From Chloroflexota bacterium (GTDB lineage Bacteria; Chloroflexota; Anaerolineae; Aggregatilineales; Phototrophicaceae), in the NCBI GenBank assembly GCA_011525385.1, contig WTGF01000039.1, positions 1 to 55,280 on the forward strand: a stretch of 55,280 nt of DNA. The letters are read 5' to 3'. The notes under the pieces are model-generated. The model searched no databases. It was not told the DNA's origin and was given only the letters and a program-made list of their open reading frames with translations. Shown here piece by piece: positions 43,571-53,889 of the stretch. The position numbers and the translations under genes are program-made. Position 1 is the stretch's first letter. Each line of letters opens with the position of its first letter.

Positions 43571-44779
43571 ATGATCGGCGCGCGGCTCAAGCAGGCACGT
43601 TTGTTGGCGGGAATGACTATGACTCAGCTGGCAGACGAATTACGAGCATATGACTTTCCCATCACTAAGCAAGCTATATCAAAATACGAAAAGGAGAAGA
43701 GCTATCCTTCTGCGCAGTTCTTGTTGTTGGCAAGCTCTGTGTTGGGCGTTCCGAGTACATATTTCACGCACGAACCTAATAAAACTGTTGAGTGGCTGGC
43801 GTTTCGTTGCCGGAAGAAGCTAAGCCAAACCGAACGAAACAAAATAAAGGCTTTTGCTAGCGATATCGTTGAACTCCAAATTGAGTTAAGAGAGTTGCTT
43901 TATCCAGGCTCTTCATGCGAGTTGCCATCCGTTAAAGTCGCAAATCTTGATGAGGCCGAGAAAGCGGCCGAACAATTGCGCGAATACTGGGCCGTCGGTA
44001 ATCGTCCATTGGATAATCTCGCGCAAACTGCCGAGGATCGAGATGTTGTGGTGGTTAGTTGGAAAGACAATACCGGACTATTTGATGGACTATCGGCCAT
44101 ATGCGAAGGTCGTTCTATCGCAGTAATCAACACAAGTGTTCCTGCTGATCGCCAACGACTGAGCTTAGCGCACGAACTTGGACATCTCGTTATGGATATT
44201 GAAGAAATGCCCAGTAAGGAAGAAGAGAAACTAGCGTATCGTTTCGCAGCGGCGCTTTTGGCGCCGGCCGATCACGCCTATCATGAGTTGGGCAAAAAAC
44301 GTCATCATCTCGATTGGGGTGAACTGGAGGCGCTCAAACGCAAATACGGTATGAGCATGGCTGCGTGGGTACGGCGAGCACGCGACTTAGACATAATAAA
44401 TGACTCAACATATACGTCAATGAATCGGTTCATTAAAGTCCATAGTTGGCACAAAAACGAGCCAGGCGAATATCTCGGCGACGAGGAGCCACTTCAACTC
44501 AAGCAGATGGCGCAACGTGCGGTAGCTGAAGGCTTGATGTCTCCTGATCGCATTTCAAGAGTTGGTATCGAAATGCCGGAGTCACATAGGGAAAAAGCAG
44601 AATCCACTCATTTGACCGTGCGTGATCTACTCGCGATGCCTGAAGAAGAACGGCAGGCAGTTATGAAAGAGGCGTTTGCGCTGGCCGCGGAAGAAGAATT
44701 TGAAATATTCGAAGCAAACGAGATATTTGATGATTACGATGAGGTCTACGATGCCGAAGCGATCAATGAAGCCAAGTAA
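43571..44779 (+). CDS. XRE-HTH / ImmA-IrrE metalloprotease with antitoxin-like C-terminal tail
   Basis: 402 residues, three parts. Residues 1-65 are an XRE-type helix-turn-helix (MTQLADEL, then ITKQAISKYE). Residues about 125-290 are an ImmA/IrrE zinc protease domain with HELGH at 201-205 and a likely third ligand near Glu219 in EKLAYRFAAALLAP. Residues about 347-402 (LTVRDLLAMPEEERQAVMKE, then an acidic end) resemble small antitoxins of the ELLxLPxEER type. The start ATG has AAAGGGGAA upstream; a TTG 21 codons earlier is rejected. The last 29 bases overlap the MazF-type toxin gene. The operon is more AT-rich than its surroundings, suggesting transfer. Probable autoregulator and antitoxin; protease self-cleavage is a guess. 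Confidence 0.8.
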   Translation: MIGARLKQARLLAGMTMTQLADELRAYDFPITKQAISKYEKEKSYPSAQFLLLASSVLGVPSTYFTHEPNKTVEWLAFRCRKKLSQTERNKIKAFASDIVELQIELRELLYPGSSCELPSVKVANLDEAEKAAEQLREYWAVGNRPLDNLAQTAEDRDVVVVSWKDNTGLFDGLSAICEGRSIAVINTSVPADRQRLSLAHELGHLVMDIEEMPSKEEEKLAYRFAAALLAPADHAYHELGKKRHHLDWGELEALKRKYGMSMAAWVRRARDLDIINDSTYTSMNRFIKVHSWHKNEPGEYLGDEEPLQLKQMAQRAVAEGLMSPDRISRVGIEMPESHREKAESTHLTVRDLLAMPEEERQAVMKEAFALAAEEEFEIFEANEIFDDYDEVYDAEAINEAK

Positions 44780-45221
44780 TCCGAATATACCAATCAAACC
44801 CCAACGGGGAGAAGTTTGGTTAGTAAATTTCAACAATCCCCCTTCAGCCCCGAACCCGCCAAAAGGAACGCCCCAAGCGTTATTGCCGACAACTGGTGAT
44901 GAAATATACAAGCCACGCCCCGCAATTGTGATGAACATCGTGGCGAGTTGGCACCGCGAACTGCATATCGTGGTACCCTTGACCAAATGGAAAGCGCACT
45001 ATGCTAACAATAGATATTTCTGGCTAATTCAAGTTGCGAGAGACAATAGTAACAAGCTGATTCACGACTCAGCCGCAGACAGTTTTCAAGTCAAATCAGT
45101 CTCCATCAAGCGCTTCGGGAAAAAGGCAATTAGAGTGGTAGGTCCCAGCCAACTTGACCTCATCGCTGAAACGGTAGCATTTTGCATTGGGTATTCGCTT
45201 CCCAAAAGCTTTGCGACGTAG
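44751..45221 (+). CDS. MazF/PemK-type endoribonuclease toxin
   Basis: 156 residues from ATG at 44751, which has GATGAGG six bases upstream; ATG at 44766 is an alternative. The MazF fold is recognised by RGEVWLVNF, KPRPAIVMNIV, LHIVVPLTKW and the ending GPSQLDLIAETVAFCIGY. It has an enlarged first loop (about 30 residues, PPSAPNPPKG...) before the KPRPAIV strand, longer than in typical MazF. Such toxins cut mRNA at short sequences and stop growth. Its start overlaps the 3' end of the HTH-protease gene, whose tail is the probable antitoxin. Confidence 0.8.
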   Translation: MPKRSMKPSNPNIPIKPQRGEVWLVNFNNPPSAPNPPKGTPQALLPTTGDEIYKPRPAIVMNIVASWHRELHIVVPLTKWKAHYANNRYFWLIQVARDNSNKLIHDSAADSFQVKSVSIKRFGKKAIRVVGPSQLDLIAETVAFCIGYSLPKSFAT

Positions 45222-45457
45222 CAATCGAACCCATAGCCCCAAGTGAAAAAAATCTGTGCGGCAACTAACGCCAACTCACCGTTTCTGTTGCGTTTTGTTT
45301 CACATGACTGTCGGTGTTATCGTCCACGTTCAAATGCGGGATGCTAGCAAATGTAACAGCCAGATACATCGAACGTTGCCATGTAGAGTCGACAGTTCTC
45401 CGCTAAAATCGAGTTACAATTGACTGCACCTGCCGCCAAAGACGCGAGGGACCATCA

Positions 45458-48043
45458 ATGCTACGATTTGACCGATTCACCGAACGCGCGCAAGACGCAG
45501 CCCACCGCGCCTATGATATTCTGCAACGTTATGGCCATACGCAAGTCGACAGCGAGCATATCTTGCTCGCGCTGCTGGAACAGAGCGACGGCGTCGTCCA
45601 GCAGATACTGGAACGTCTTTCCACAGACATAGCCGCGATGCGTTCGCGCGTGGATGACGTGCTCCGCCAAAGCCCGCGTACAGCAACGATCTACGGCCAC
45701 GGCACAAACCAGGTCTTCATCACGCCGCGCCTCAAGAGCGTTATCGACCGCGCCAACGAAGAAGCGAACCGCTTGCGCGACGAATACATCAGTACCGAGC
45801 ATATCTTCCTTGCGCTCTTCGGCGAGCGCAATACCGCCATTTCCAAACTCTTTGAAGATTTGAACATTACACGAGATCGCGTCTCCGATACGGTCAAAGA
45901 TATCCGCGGCGGCCAGCGCGTCACCGATCCGCAAGCCGAAAGTCGCTATCGCACCCTGGAGAAATACAGCCGCGATCTGACACGTATGGCGATGGAAGGC
46001 AAACTGGATCCCGTCGTTGGCCGCGACGGAGAGATCCAGCGCGTCATCCAAGTATTGAGCCGCCGTACCAAGAACAATCCGGTACTCATTGGCGAAGCGG
46101 GCGTCGGCAAAACTGCGATCGTAGAGGGACTGGCGCAGAAGATCGCTTCCAGCGACGTGCCCGATTTGCTCTTGGGCAAGCGCGTACTCAGCCTCGACCT
46201 CAGCGGCATGTTGGCCGGCAGCCGTTTCCGCGGCGAATTCGAAGAGCGCTTGAAAGCGACCATTGACGAAATCCAGCGCTCCGATGGCGAAATCATTCTT
46301 TTCATTGACGAATTGCACCAAGTAGTCGGCGCAGGCGCCGCTTCGGGGGCCATGGATGCCGGCAACATGATGAAGCCGGCATTGGCGCGCGGCGAATTGC
46401 AGACGGTGGGCGCCACGACAATGGACGAGTATCGACAACATGTCGAAAAGGACAGCGCGCTTGATCGCCGCTTCGCGCCGATCTTCGTGGAAGAGCCGAA
46501 TATTGAAGACACGATAGAAATGCTCTTTGGCATCCGCGATCGTTACGAAGCTCACCACAATTTGACCATCGCCGACGACGCTATCGAAGCGGCCGCGCGT
46601 TTGTCCGCGAGGTACTTGACCGAGCGCAAACTGCCTGACAAAGCCATTGATCTGTTGGACGAAGCGTCGGCGAAGCTGCGCGTCGCGCTCTTTTCCATGC
46701 CGCCACGCTTGAAAGAAATGCGTGAAACGATCGATCAATTGGCGATAGAAGAGCAAGCTGCTGGCCTGGCGCGAGACTATGAGCGGGCCGCCGACTGCAA
46801 AATGCAGCGCATCCAGTTGGAGGAAGAATTCGATCACGCGCGCCACGCTTGGCGGCAGGAACACACACTGGACGAGGTTGTCACCGCGGACAATGTTGCC
46901 CAGGTGGTTGAGCAGTGGACCGGTATCCCGGTGCAGAGCATGCTCGAAACCGAAACGGAAAAACTGCTGCGAATGGAGGAGGTTATTAACGAGCGCGTCA
47001 TAGCGCAAGAAAATGCTGTGGCCGCGCTTGCGGATGCAATTCGCCGCGCCCGCAGCGGCTTGAAGGATCCCAAACGCCCGATCGGCTCCTTTATCTTTCT
47101 CGGGTCAAGCGGCGTGGGCAAAACCGAATTGGCCAAGGCGCTCGCGGAGTTCATGTTCGATGACGAAGACACGCTGGTCCGCGTCGATATGAGCGAATAC
47201 CGCGAAAAGCATACGGTCAGCCGCCTGTTTGGCGCGCCGCCCGGTTATGTCGGTTACGAAGCGGGCGGCCAGCTTACCGAAGCTGTGCGCCGTCGTCCCT
47301 ACCGCGTCGTCCTCTTTGATGAGATCGAGAAGGCGCACCCCGATGTTTGGAGCGCGCTGCTACAAGTGCTAGAAGACGGACGCATGACGGACGGACAGGG
47401 CCACATTGTCGATTTCCGCAATACCGTGCTGATTATGACGAGCAACCTGGGCACGGAGTTTGCCAAGCAAGGCGGCGCCCTGGGATTTTTGCAGCATGAC
47501 GACCGCGCCATCGCCGACCATCGTGAAATCGAAAAGGCCATGCGCGATACCTTCCGGCCAGAATTCCTCAATCGCATCGACGAGGTCATCATCTTTGAAC
47601 CGCTCACCCTTCAAGCCGTCGAGCAAATGGTCGACCTGCAAATCCGAGGATTGGCGGAACGGATGCAGGAATCGGGCTTGGCGATCCATCTCACAGAACC
47701 GGCGCGCTATTGGCTGGCGAAACAAGGTTTCGATCTTCAATTTGGCGCCCGTCCGCTGCGCAGAGCCGTACAGCGGCATATCGAGAATCCCTTGAGCGTA
47801 CAGTTGCTCAAGGGCGATTTTGATGACGGCGACCTAATCGTCATCGACGAGCATGATGGACAGCTTCGCTTCTCCGGACATGTCGACCAACAAAGCGATT
47901 ACGCCGACGGCGCTGACGATTACGATAGCGAGCTTGAGGACTATTACGACGGTGGCTACCGGAACGGCGAATACTACAACGACGAGTTTGATGACGAAGA
48001 ATATGCCGATTTCCTCTCTCAAACGGCGGATGACGAGAACTGA
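45458..48043 (+). CDS. ClpC-like AAA+ unfoldase with acidic tail
   Basis: 861 residues, double-AAA+ Clp ATPase. Two Clp N-repeats occupy about 1-145. D1 has Walker A GEAGVGKT and D2 has GSSGVGKTE. Between them lies a short UVR-like linker ([19 protein letters not shown]) and no long ClpB-type M-domain. GGALGFLQ in D2 offers an LGF loop of the kind that docks on ClpP, so it is probably a protease partner rather than a disaggregase. The last 50 residues are a Asp/Glu/Tyr-rich tail not found in ClpC. It is a paralogue of the clpC at 50375, on the other side of rpsA. ATG with GAGGGA upstream. Confidence 0.88.
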   Translation: MLRFDRFTERAQDAAHRAYDILQRYGHTQVDSEHILLALLEQSDGVVQQILERLSTDIAAMRSRVDDVLRQSPRTATIYGHGTNQVFITPRLKSVIDRANEEANRLRDEYISTEHIFLALFGERNTAISKLFEDLNITRDRVSDTVKDIRGGQRVTDPQAESRYRTLEKYSRDLTRMAMEGKLDPVVGRDGEIQRVIQVLSRRTKNNPVLIGEAGVGKTAIVEGLAQKIASSDVPDLLLGKRVLSLDLSGMLAGSRFRGEFEERLKATIDEIQRSDGEIILFIDELHQVVGAGAASGAMDAGNMMKPALARGELQTVGATTMDEYRQHVEKDSALDRRFAPIFVEEPNIEDTIEMLFGIRDRYEAHHNLTIADDAIEAAARLSARYLTERKLPDKAIDLLDEASAKLRVALFSMPPRLKEMRETIDQLAIEEQAAGLARDYERAADCKMQRIQLEEEFDHARHAWRQEHTLDEVVTADNVAQVVEQWTGIPVQSMLETETEKLLRMEEVINERVIAQENAVAALADAIRRARSGLKDPKRPIGSFIFLGSSGVGKTELAKALAEFMFDDEDTLVRVDMSEYREKHTVSRLFGAPPGYVGYEAGGQLTEAVRRRPYRVVLFDEIEKAHPDVWSALLQVLEDGRMTDGQGHIVDFRNTVLIMTSNLGTEFAKQGGALGFLQHDDRAIADHREIEKAMRDTFRPEFLNRIDEVIIFEPLTLQAVEQMVDLQIRGLAERMQESGLAIHLTEPARYWLAKQGFDLQFGARPLRRAVQRHIENPLSVQLLKGDFDDGDLIVIDEHDGQLRFSGHVDQQSDYADGADDYDSELEDYYDGGYRNGEYYNDEFDDEEYADFLSQTADDEN

Positions 48044-48163
48044 ACAGTTCCCGATTGCCGTCCCGCCAAGGCAGATCCAGACGACTCCCGCGCTTCGCTA
48101 TATTCGGCGCCGATGACAGAACTCCTAGCCCGCGCCAATTATGTCCTGTTGGTCAATTAGTCC

Positions 48164-48192
48164 TTTGATTCTGCCTTTGCACTGGCTATAAT
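48164..48192 (+). promoter_or_regulatory. Promoter of rpsA
   Basis: A consensus TATAAT (48187-48192), preceded by TGG at the extended -10 position, and TTTGAT (48164-48169) are spaced by 17 bases. The start codon of rpsA lies 40 bases downstream of the -10. Confidence 0.7.
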
Positions 48193-48231
48193 TGTGTCCG
48201 AAACTCTGGGTAACGGACGTAGGACACAACT

Positions 48232-49803
48232 ATGAGCGCAGAAGAACTAGGTAAGGACGACGAGGTCCTAGAGAGCGAGTCGTCCGCCGAGTTGTCGCAG
48301 GTAGACGCGGTTGCCGCCGAGAAAGCGGACGCTTCAACGGAAGACGCTGGCGTGACAGGCGAGAACGTGGCGACAGAGGCAAGATCCGGGGACAACGATA
48401 ATCCGGATGAATTAGAGTCTCCCGGCGCTGAATCAAATGCCGCCGTTCAAGCGGATGCGTCGGCAGAGGCAAGCGAGGCGGACAGCGTACCGTCGAATGA
48501 TGGAACGGATGTCACATCAGATCCGGTTACAGAGCAATCAGAGCCTGAACAAGTAGCAGCGCCTGCGGAATCTGAAGCCCAGGAGCCCGCCAGTGAGAGT
48601 CCCGCCCAGACCAAGAAAGAACAGGCTCCCAAGGACGACGACCCGCCCAAATACCGTCGAGGTCAGATCTGCAGCGGTGTCATTACCAAGACCTCGCCTA
48701 CTGCGGTATTCGTAGATCTCGGGGACGGCGACGAGGGCTTGGTGCCCGGGCGCGAACTGGAGTTGATGACGCGCAAAATGCTCGAATCCCTGGTCGTCGG
48801 CGCCGAAGTCGATGTATACGTCGTGAATCCCCGCAACCACCGTGGCGAGACCGTCTTGTCCATCAACCATGCGCTTGAAGAGCTTGATTGGCGCAAAGCC
48901 GAAGAATTCGCCAAATCCAAAAATGTTTACGAAGCTTTGATCGGCGGCTATAACAAAGGCGGATTGATCGTGCGCTTCGGGCGATTGCGCGGTTTCGTCC
49001 CGCAGAGCCAACTGGCGGAGGAACGCGCGAGGGGCATGTCTGGCGGAACGCCGGAAGAGCGTTACAGCCCGATGGTTAACCAGCCGATCGGCGTCAAAGT
49101 AATGGAAGTTGATCGCAAGCGCAATCGTCTAATCCTGTCCGAACGAGCCGCCATGCGCGAAGTCCGTCAGCGGCGCAAACGAGAACTGATCGAAGAGCTC
49201 ACCCTGGGCGAGATCCGCAAAGGGACGGTCGTCAGCCTGGAGACATTTGGCGCCTTTGTCGACATCGGCGGCGCCGAGGGCCTGGTACATCTGACCGAGT
49301 TGGCCTGGGGGCACATCACTCACCCCCGGCAGGTGGTCAGCGTCGGCGAAGAAGTCGAGGTTGAAGTCATCAGCATCAATTCCGACGCGAGGCGGATTGG
49401 CCTCAGCCGGCGTCGCATAATGAGTGACCCGTGGGACGAAGTTGCCGGCTCGTTACGACGGGGCCAACTGGTACGCGGTCGCGTCACCAAACTCACCAAG
49501 TTTGGCGCATTCGCGCGCTTGATCGACAACGACGCGGTAGAAGGTTTGATCCACATTTCGGAACTATCCGGCGAGCGTGTTAGCCACCCGCGGGAGGTTG
49601 TCAAGCGCGGTGACGAACTGGTCTTGCGTATTGTTAAGATCGATATCAAAGAACGACGCCTCGGCTTGAGTTTGAAATCCGTGAATTCGACGGAGTATCT
49701 GGACCTTGACTGGGAAATGGCAATCCAGGAATCCGCCTCATTGCCAAAGGATGCCCCGGCGGCTGATCCGCCAGCCGAGCCGGAAGCGCATACTGAAGAT
49801 TAG
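48232..49803 (+). CDS. rpsA: 30S ribosomal protein S1 with long acidic N-terminal extension
   Basis: 523 residues. Four S1 RNA-binding domains lie at about 142-210, 228-308, 325-400 and 412-488; for example RRGQICSGVITKTSPTAVFV opens the first, and RGRVTKLTKFGAFARL is in the fourth. S1 helps mRNA bind the ribosome. The first 140 residues are a low-complexity stretch rich in Ala, Glu, Ser and Asp, absent from E. coli S1 and probably disordered. A short acidic tail follows the last domain. ATG with GTAGGAC upstream. It has its own promoter and terminator between the two Clp genes. Confidence 0.9.
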   Translation: MSAEELGKDDEVLESESSAELSQVDAVAAEKADASTEDAGVTGENVATEARSGDNDNPDELESPGAESNAAVQADASAEASEADSVPSNDGTDVTSDPVTEQSEPEQVAAPAESEAQEPASESPAQTKKEQAPKDDDPPKYRRGQICSGVITKTSPTAVFVDLGDGDEGLVPGRELELMTRKMLESLVVGAEVDVYVVNPRNHRGETVLSINHALEELDWRKAEEFAKSKNVYEALIGGYNKGGLIVRFGRLRGFVPQSQLAEERARGMSGGTPEERYSPMVNQPIGVKVMEVDRKRNRLILSERAAMREVRQRRKRELIEELTLGEIRKGTVVSLETFGAFVDIGGAEGLVHLTELAWGHITHPRQVVSVGEEVEVEVISINSDARRIGLSRRRIMSDPWDEVAGSLRRGQLVRGRVTKLTKFGAFARLIDNDAVEGLIHISELSGERVSHPREVVKRGDELVLRIVKIDIKERRLGLSLKSVNSTEYLDLDWEMAIQESASLPKDAPAADPPAEPEAHTED

Positions 49804-49833
49804 GCAAACCTGCCAATTGCGATTTGCTAAGAG

Positions 49834-49858
49834 AGGCACCGCCGTAGGTGCCTTTTTC
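49834..49858 (+). terminator. Rho-independent terminator of rpsA
   Basis: AGGCACC (49834-49840) pairs with GGTGCCT (49847-49853), and the T-run TTTTT starts at 49853. It lies 30 bases after the rpsA stop. Confidence 0.88.
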
Positions 49859-50036
49859 GTTCTCCGGCAAATGTGTTACAGTTTTGTTCCGGCTAAATAA
49901 TTAGTAAGTTCTTCGTGCAAAATGACGGTTCTGCGTTGATAATTTCTGCGGTCTCCGCTAGCATACGATGAATATCTTTTACTAAAAGTTTTTTCGCGAT
50001 CCCGCAACGGAGGTCTACCGCTTAGTGCATAGCAAT

Positions 50037-50045
50037 TGGTATAAT
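50037..50045 (+). promoter_or_regulatory. Candidate extended -10 promoter of clpC
   Basis: TGGTATAAT (50037-50045) is a consensus extended -10; no good -35 is present at the right spacing. It would give a leader of about 320 bases before clpC. That leader (50054-50374) shows no CIRCE element, no clear regulatory RNA, and only a short frame at 50148-50357 without a ribosome binding site. Confidence 0.4.
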
Positions 50046-50374
50046 AGCCGACACGTTCTGTTTTTTGAGATGCGCGTTTTGTGATTTCGCCGGACCGCCC
50101 AAGATACAACATCGCCGCCTGCGGTCACAATCCAAAAGACAAACTAGGTGCAGATTAACAGTCCTGTTGAGCAGTCCAATGCAAGAACAATGTCGTTTGC
50201 CGCGAACGGTCGTAATTGGGTCGGCGCGAGTAATGGACAGGGACATGTTTTGCGCATGAACGGCTCATATTCAAGCGGATACCACCAAAATATGCGCCCA
50301 CGTCCGTATCCGTATGTCAATAGGACAGTTGCAGTCAACTCTGGCGCGCACCTTTGAAGATGGAGGGATGAACC

Positions 50375-52873
50375 GTGCCAAACAAAATGGAACGCTTTAC
50401 ACAGCGGGCGCGGCGCGTGCTAAGCCTGGCGCAGGACGAGGCGGAACGTTTACAACATCATCAGATTGGTACTGAGCACTTGTTGCTGGGGTTGATGAGA
50501 GAAGAAGGCGGGGTCGCCGGCCGGGTACTGCGCGACCTGGGACTGGACCTGCGACGCGTCGAAGAGTTGGTAACGCGTCTCTCTACTTCCGAAGGGAAAT
50601 CCAGCCATACTCAGCTTGATCTGTCCCCGGGAACCAAAAAGGTTTTGGAACTCGCTGTGGACGAAGCGCGCCGTATGGGACATCACTATATTGGCACCGA
50701 GCATCTGCTGCTCGGTTTGGTGCGCCAACAAGAAGGCATAGCCCTGGATGTATTGCGCCGCCTAGGTGTGAGCCCGGAAGAAGTGCGTCGCCAGACCAGC
50801 AAGGTGCTGCAAGAAAGCCCCGTGCAATCCCAGCAGAAAATGCAAGACCGCCCCACGGGCAGGCCCTCGCGCAAGGATAATACCCCATTGGTGGATCAAC
50901 TGGCCACCGACCTGACCAGCCTGGCAGAAACCGGAAAGCTGGACCCGGTGGTCGGACGGGAAATGGAAATAGAGCGCGTGATCCAGGTGCTAAGCCGGCG
51001 ACGCAAGAACAATCCTGCTTTGATCGGCGAACCCGGTGTGGGCAAGACTGCCATCGTTGAAGGTTTGGCGCAGCGCATCGTCGAGGGCGACACGCCCAAG
51101 CCGCTGCTCAACAAGCGTGTCTTGCAATTGGATGTTGGCTCTCTCGTTGCCGGCACCATGTATCGTGGCCAATTTGAAGAACGGCTTAAGCGTGTGATCG
51201 AAGAGCTCAAGGCGTCGGACACGATCCTGTTCATCGACGAAGTGCATATGTTAGTGGGCGCCGGTTCCGCCGGCAGCAGCGTCGACGCCGCCAATATCCT
51301 GAAGCCGGCGCTGGCGCGCGGCGAACTGCAATGTATCGGCGCGACCACGCTGGACGAGTACCGCAAGCACATCGAGAGCGACGCCGCGCTTGAACGGCGT
51401 TTTCAGCAGATCCAGGTTGACGAACCGACGATCGAAGAAACAATCGAGATTTTGCAAGGTATCAAATTCCCTTATCAAGATCATCACAATGTCGAAATCA
51501 CCGATGACGCCATCGAAACCGCCGCCAATTTATCCGCGCGTTATATCCCCGATCGTTTTCTGCCCGACAAAGCCATTGACCTGATAGACGAAGCCGCGGC
51601 GCGACTGCGCATGTACAAGAGTCCGGAAGCCGCTGCGGTCCGCCGGGTGATGGACGAGCTTGAGGAACTAAGTGACGAAATTGAGTTGGCGGAAGTCGCC
51701 GGCGAACAACAAGAAGCCGATACGCTCAAGTTGCGCCACGCATCTCTGGATGCGACGTTGGCGGATATCCGCCACAACTGGAATGAAGAAACCGGCCAGC
51801 CGCGCTTGCTCGGCGACGATATTTCCGAAGTCGCAGCTATGTGGACCGGCATTCCTGTCACGCGGATCGCTAACGAGGAAAGCGAACGCCTGATGGAGAT
51901 GGAAGACAAATTGCACGAGCGGATTGTCGGCCAGCACGAGGCCATCGTCTCTATCAGCAAAGCCGTGCGCCGCGCCCGCGCCGGCCTGAAGGATCCGCGG
52001 CGCCCGATCGGCTCCTTCATGTTTCTCGGTCCCACCGGTGTGGGCAAAACCGAACTGACAAAAGCGCTGGCGGAATTCCTTTTTGGCAGCGAAGAGGCGC
52101 TAATTCAGCTCGATATGAGTGAGTTCATGGAGCGGCACTCGGTGGCGCGCCTGGTAGGCGCCCCACCCGGTTATGTCGGCTACGAAGACGCTGGTCAGTT
52201 GACCGAAGCCGTCCGCCGTCGTCCCTATAGCATTATCGTTTTTGACGAAGTGGAAAAGGCGCATCCGGAAGCCTTCAACATGTTGCTGCAAATCATGGAA
52301 GAAGGCACATTGACCGACGCCCGCGGACGCCGCGTCGATTTCCGCAATGCCATGATTGTTATGACCAGCAATGTCGGCGCGGACTTGATCAAGCCCAATT
52401 CCGGTCTGGGTTTCAATACACGGCTCGATCTCGACAAGATGGACGAAGAAGCCTACCAAGACATGAGCCGCAATGTGACGGACCAGTTGCATCGCATGTT
52501 CCGTCCGGAATTCCTCAATCGCGTCGACGCGACCATCATCTTCCGCTCGCTCACCCGTGACGAGATTAAACAGATTGTCGACCTCGAACTGAATAAGGTT
52601 CGGGAACGTCTGCTCGAGCATGCCATAACGCTGGAATTGACCGATGCCGGCAGCGAGTGGCTGGCGGAAAACGGATACGATCCCGAATACGGCGCGCGCC
52701 CGCTGCGCCGGTTGATTCAAAACGAAATCGAAGATCGTTTGTCGGACGGCATCCTGTCAGGAGAGTTCGGCTTGGCGAGCGTGGTTCGCATCGACCTGGA
52801 TGACGATGGGGCGCTCATCATGATGAGCGTCGAAGAGGACGAGGTCGCCGACGAACTCGAGGCGCCGGTCTGA
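50375..52873 (+). CDS. clpC: ATP-dependent Clp protease ATP-binding subunit ClpC
   Basis: 832 residues, the more canonical of the window's two Clp ATPases. Two Clp N-repeats (about 1-145, GTEHLLLGL twice) precede D1 with Walker A GEPGVGKT and D2 with [15 protein letters not shown] in D2 is the LGF loop expected to contact ClpP. The linker is short, as in ClpC. It unfolds proteins for degradation. GTG start with GGAGGG upstream; an ATG seven bases earlier is out of frame. No ctsR, mcsA or mcsB neighbours are present, unlike the Firmicutes operon. Confidence 0.93.
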   Translation: MPNKMERFTQRARRVLSLAQDEAERLQHHQIGTEHLLLGLMREEGGVAGRVLRDLGLDLRRVEELVTRLSTSEGKSSHTQLDLSPGTKKVLELAVDEARRMGHHYIGTEHLLLGLVRQQEGIALDVLRRLGVSPEEVRRQTSKVLQESPVQSQQKMQDRPTGRPSRKDNTPLVDQLATDLTSLAETGKLDPVVGREMEIERVIQVLSRRRKNNPALIGEPGVGKTAIVEGLAQRIVEGDTPKPLLNKRVLQLDVGSLVAGTMYRGQFEERLKRVIEELKASDTILFIDEVHMLVGAGSAGSSVDAANILKPALARGELQCIGATTLDEYRKHIESDAALERRFQQIQVDEPTIEETIEILQGIKFPYQDHHNVEITDDAIETAANLSARYIPDRFLPDKAIDLIDEAAARLRMYKSPEAAAVRRVMDELEELSDEIELAEVAGEQQEADTLKLRHASLDATLADIRHNWNEETGQPRLLGDDISEVAAMWTGIPVTRIANEESERLMEMEDKLHERIVGQHEAIVSISKAVRRARAGLKDPRRPIGSFMFLGPTGVGKTELTKALAEFLFGSEEALIQLDMSEFMERHSVARLVGAPPGYVGYEDAGQLTEAVRRRPYSIIVFDEVEKAHPEAFNMLLQIMEEGTLTDARGRRVDFRNAMIVMTSNVGADLIKPNSGLGFNTRLDLDKMDEEAYQDMSRNVTDQLHRMFRPEFLNRVDATIIFRSLTRDEIKQIVDLELNKVRERLLEHAITLELTDAGSEWLAENGYDPEYGARPLRRLIQNEIEDRLSDGILSGEFGLASVVRIDLDDDGALIMMSVEEDEVADELEAPV

Positions 52874-52902
52874 GTCAGACTGCAATCATCTCAAGAATCA
52901 CG

Positions 52903-52934
52903 AAAGCCGCCGCTTGCACCACGGCGGCTTTTTT
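52903..52934 (+). terminator. Rho-independent terminator of clpC
   Basis: AAGCCGCCG (52904-52912) pairs with CGGCGGCTT (52922-52930), nine-base loop, followed by TTTT. It lies 30 bases after the clpC stop. Confidence 0.9.
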
Positions 52935-52945
52935 CGGCTTATCCG

Positions 52946-53578
52946 TTATGGATTGAAAGTCTCGTCGCAGAATGCGCGCAGATGATCCTGCCAATCCTGG
53001 AAGTTGTCTTCCCAGTCCTTCGCGGATGACCATGTGAATGGGGATATTTCCAGCACTCTTTTGCCCATGAAATAATCATCGCTCAAGTACTCGGTATCCC
53101 ACCTCGCGCTGTCCTTATCGCGCCCAACAAGCTGGTAATCGACTGGCGGGATTACGTCCGCGATCAAATGCGTGCTGATCGTCAAAAAGTATAAGTGGCC
53201 GTCGACAGCAGATTCTTCGCCTTGCGCATCAAGGGCGCCCAACTCACAGAACACCAGTGTCGCCTCAGCGAGATTCGTCACGAAACCGGAATATCCCAGA
53301 TAGTAGCCCACTGGTTCGCGCAGTTGCCACAGGGGCGAATCTTGTAACAACTTTCTTTCGGCTTCATGCAGTCGCGCTTCCGCCTCTTGCAGACTAACCG
53401 AACGTTCCTGCAGTTGACGTTCCGTTTCCCGCATCTTCGCCTGCCAGCGTTCGACCTCTTGTATGCCAAACAATCCCATGGCCACGATGAGCAGTAGAAT
53501 CAGCACCGCCGAGACCAAGCGTGAAACGCGCGGTTTGCGGATAAATATGGTCACAAAGGGTTTTCTCTTCTCTTCCAT
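52946..53578 (-). CDS. Hypothetical single-pass membrane protein with coiled coil
   Basis: 210 residues, family not recognised. A basic N-terminus and one membrane helix (about 21-41) are followed by a coiled coil (about 42-82: REVERWQAK-like heptads, RETERQLQERSVSLQEAEAR). A globular C-terminal domain of about 125 residues begins PLWQLREPVGYYLGYSGF. ATG at 53576-53578 is chosen because GGAGAAG lies six bases upstream; a TTG four codons earlier is rejected. It converges with clpC across the latter's terminator. Confidence 0.6.
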   Translation of the reverse strand: MEEKRKPFVTIFIRKPRVSRLVSAVLILLLIVAMGLFGIQEVERWQAKMRETERQLQERSVSLQEAEARLHEAERKLLQDSPLWQLREPVGYYLGYSGFVTNLAEATLVFCELGALDAQGEESAVDGHLYFLTISTHLIADVIPPVDYQLVGRDKDSARWDTEYLSDDYFMGKRVLEISPFTWSSAKDWEDNFQDWQDHLRAFCDETFNP

Positions 53579-53644
53579 TTGCTTCTCCAAAAAAGGTACA
53601 TACGTCGCTTGCGGTTAGGATACCATGGATACGCGGTATAGTAC

Positions 53645-53670
53645 AAAAAGGACTGCCCTACGACAGTCCT
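53645..53670 (-). terminator. Terminator hairpin A of a repeated type
   Basis: AGGACTG (53649-53655) pairs with CAGTCCT (53664-53670); on the minus strand TTTTTGTAC follows. Its stem and loop (CCCTACGA) are close relatives of the groL terminator at 54215-54240 (loop CCCTGCGA), so the two arose from one sequence. It may be a second stop for the coiled-coil gene upstream. Confidence 0.65.
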
Positions 53671-53802
53671 CTGATTCATTTCTAGACAGTTTACGCTTCA
53701 TAACCCAAGTATCTGCTGTATAGTCCCGCATTGCGGTTGCCCTTGATATGCGCAATTCTGAACTACAGCGACAGATCTCGCTTTTAGATCGCATTCCCAA
53801 GC

Positions 53803-53827
53803 AAAAAGAGTCTGTCACTTGACAGAC
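53803..53827 (-). terminator. Terminator of the small coiled-coil gene
   Basis: GTCTGTCA (53810-53817) is complementary to TGACAGAC (53820-53827), closing on a small loop. On the minus strand CTCTTTTTGC follows. It lies 63 bases after the stop at 53890. Gene-free sequence between 53579 and 53889 otherwise holds only hairpin A. Confidence 0.75.
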
Positions 53828-53889
53828 CCTGTTGTGTTTTAGGATTCTGGAGGCGCTTGACCCGTTTCCAGGCCGCACTCCGCGAAAAC

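Noticed and set aside
50148..50357. Plus-strand 69-residue frame in the clpC leader
   Set aside because: GTG start without a ribosome binding site; low-complexity product; more likely untranslated leader.
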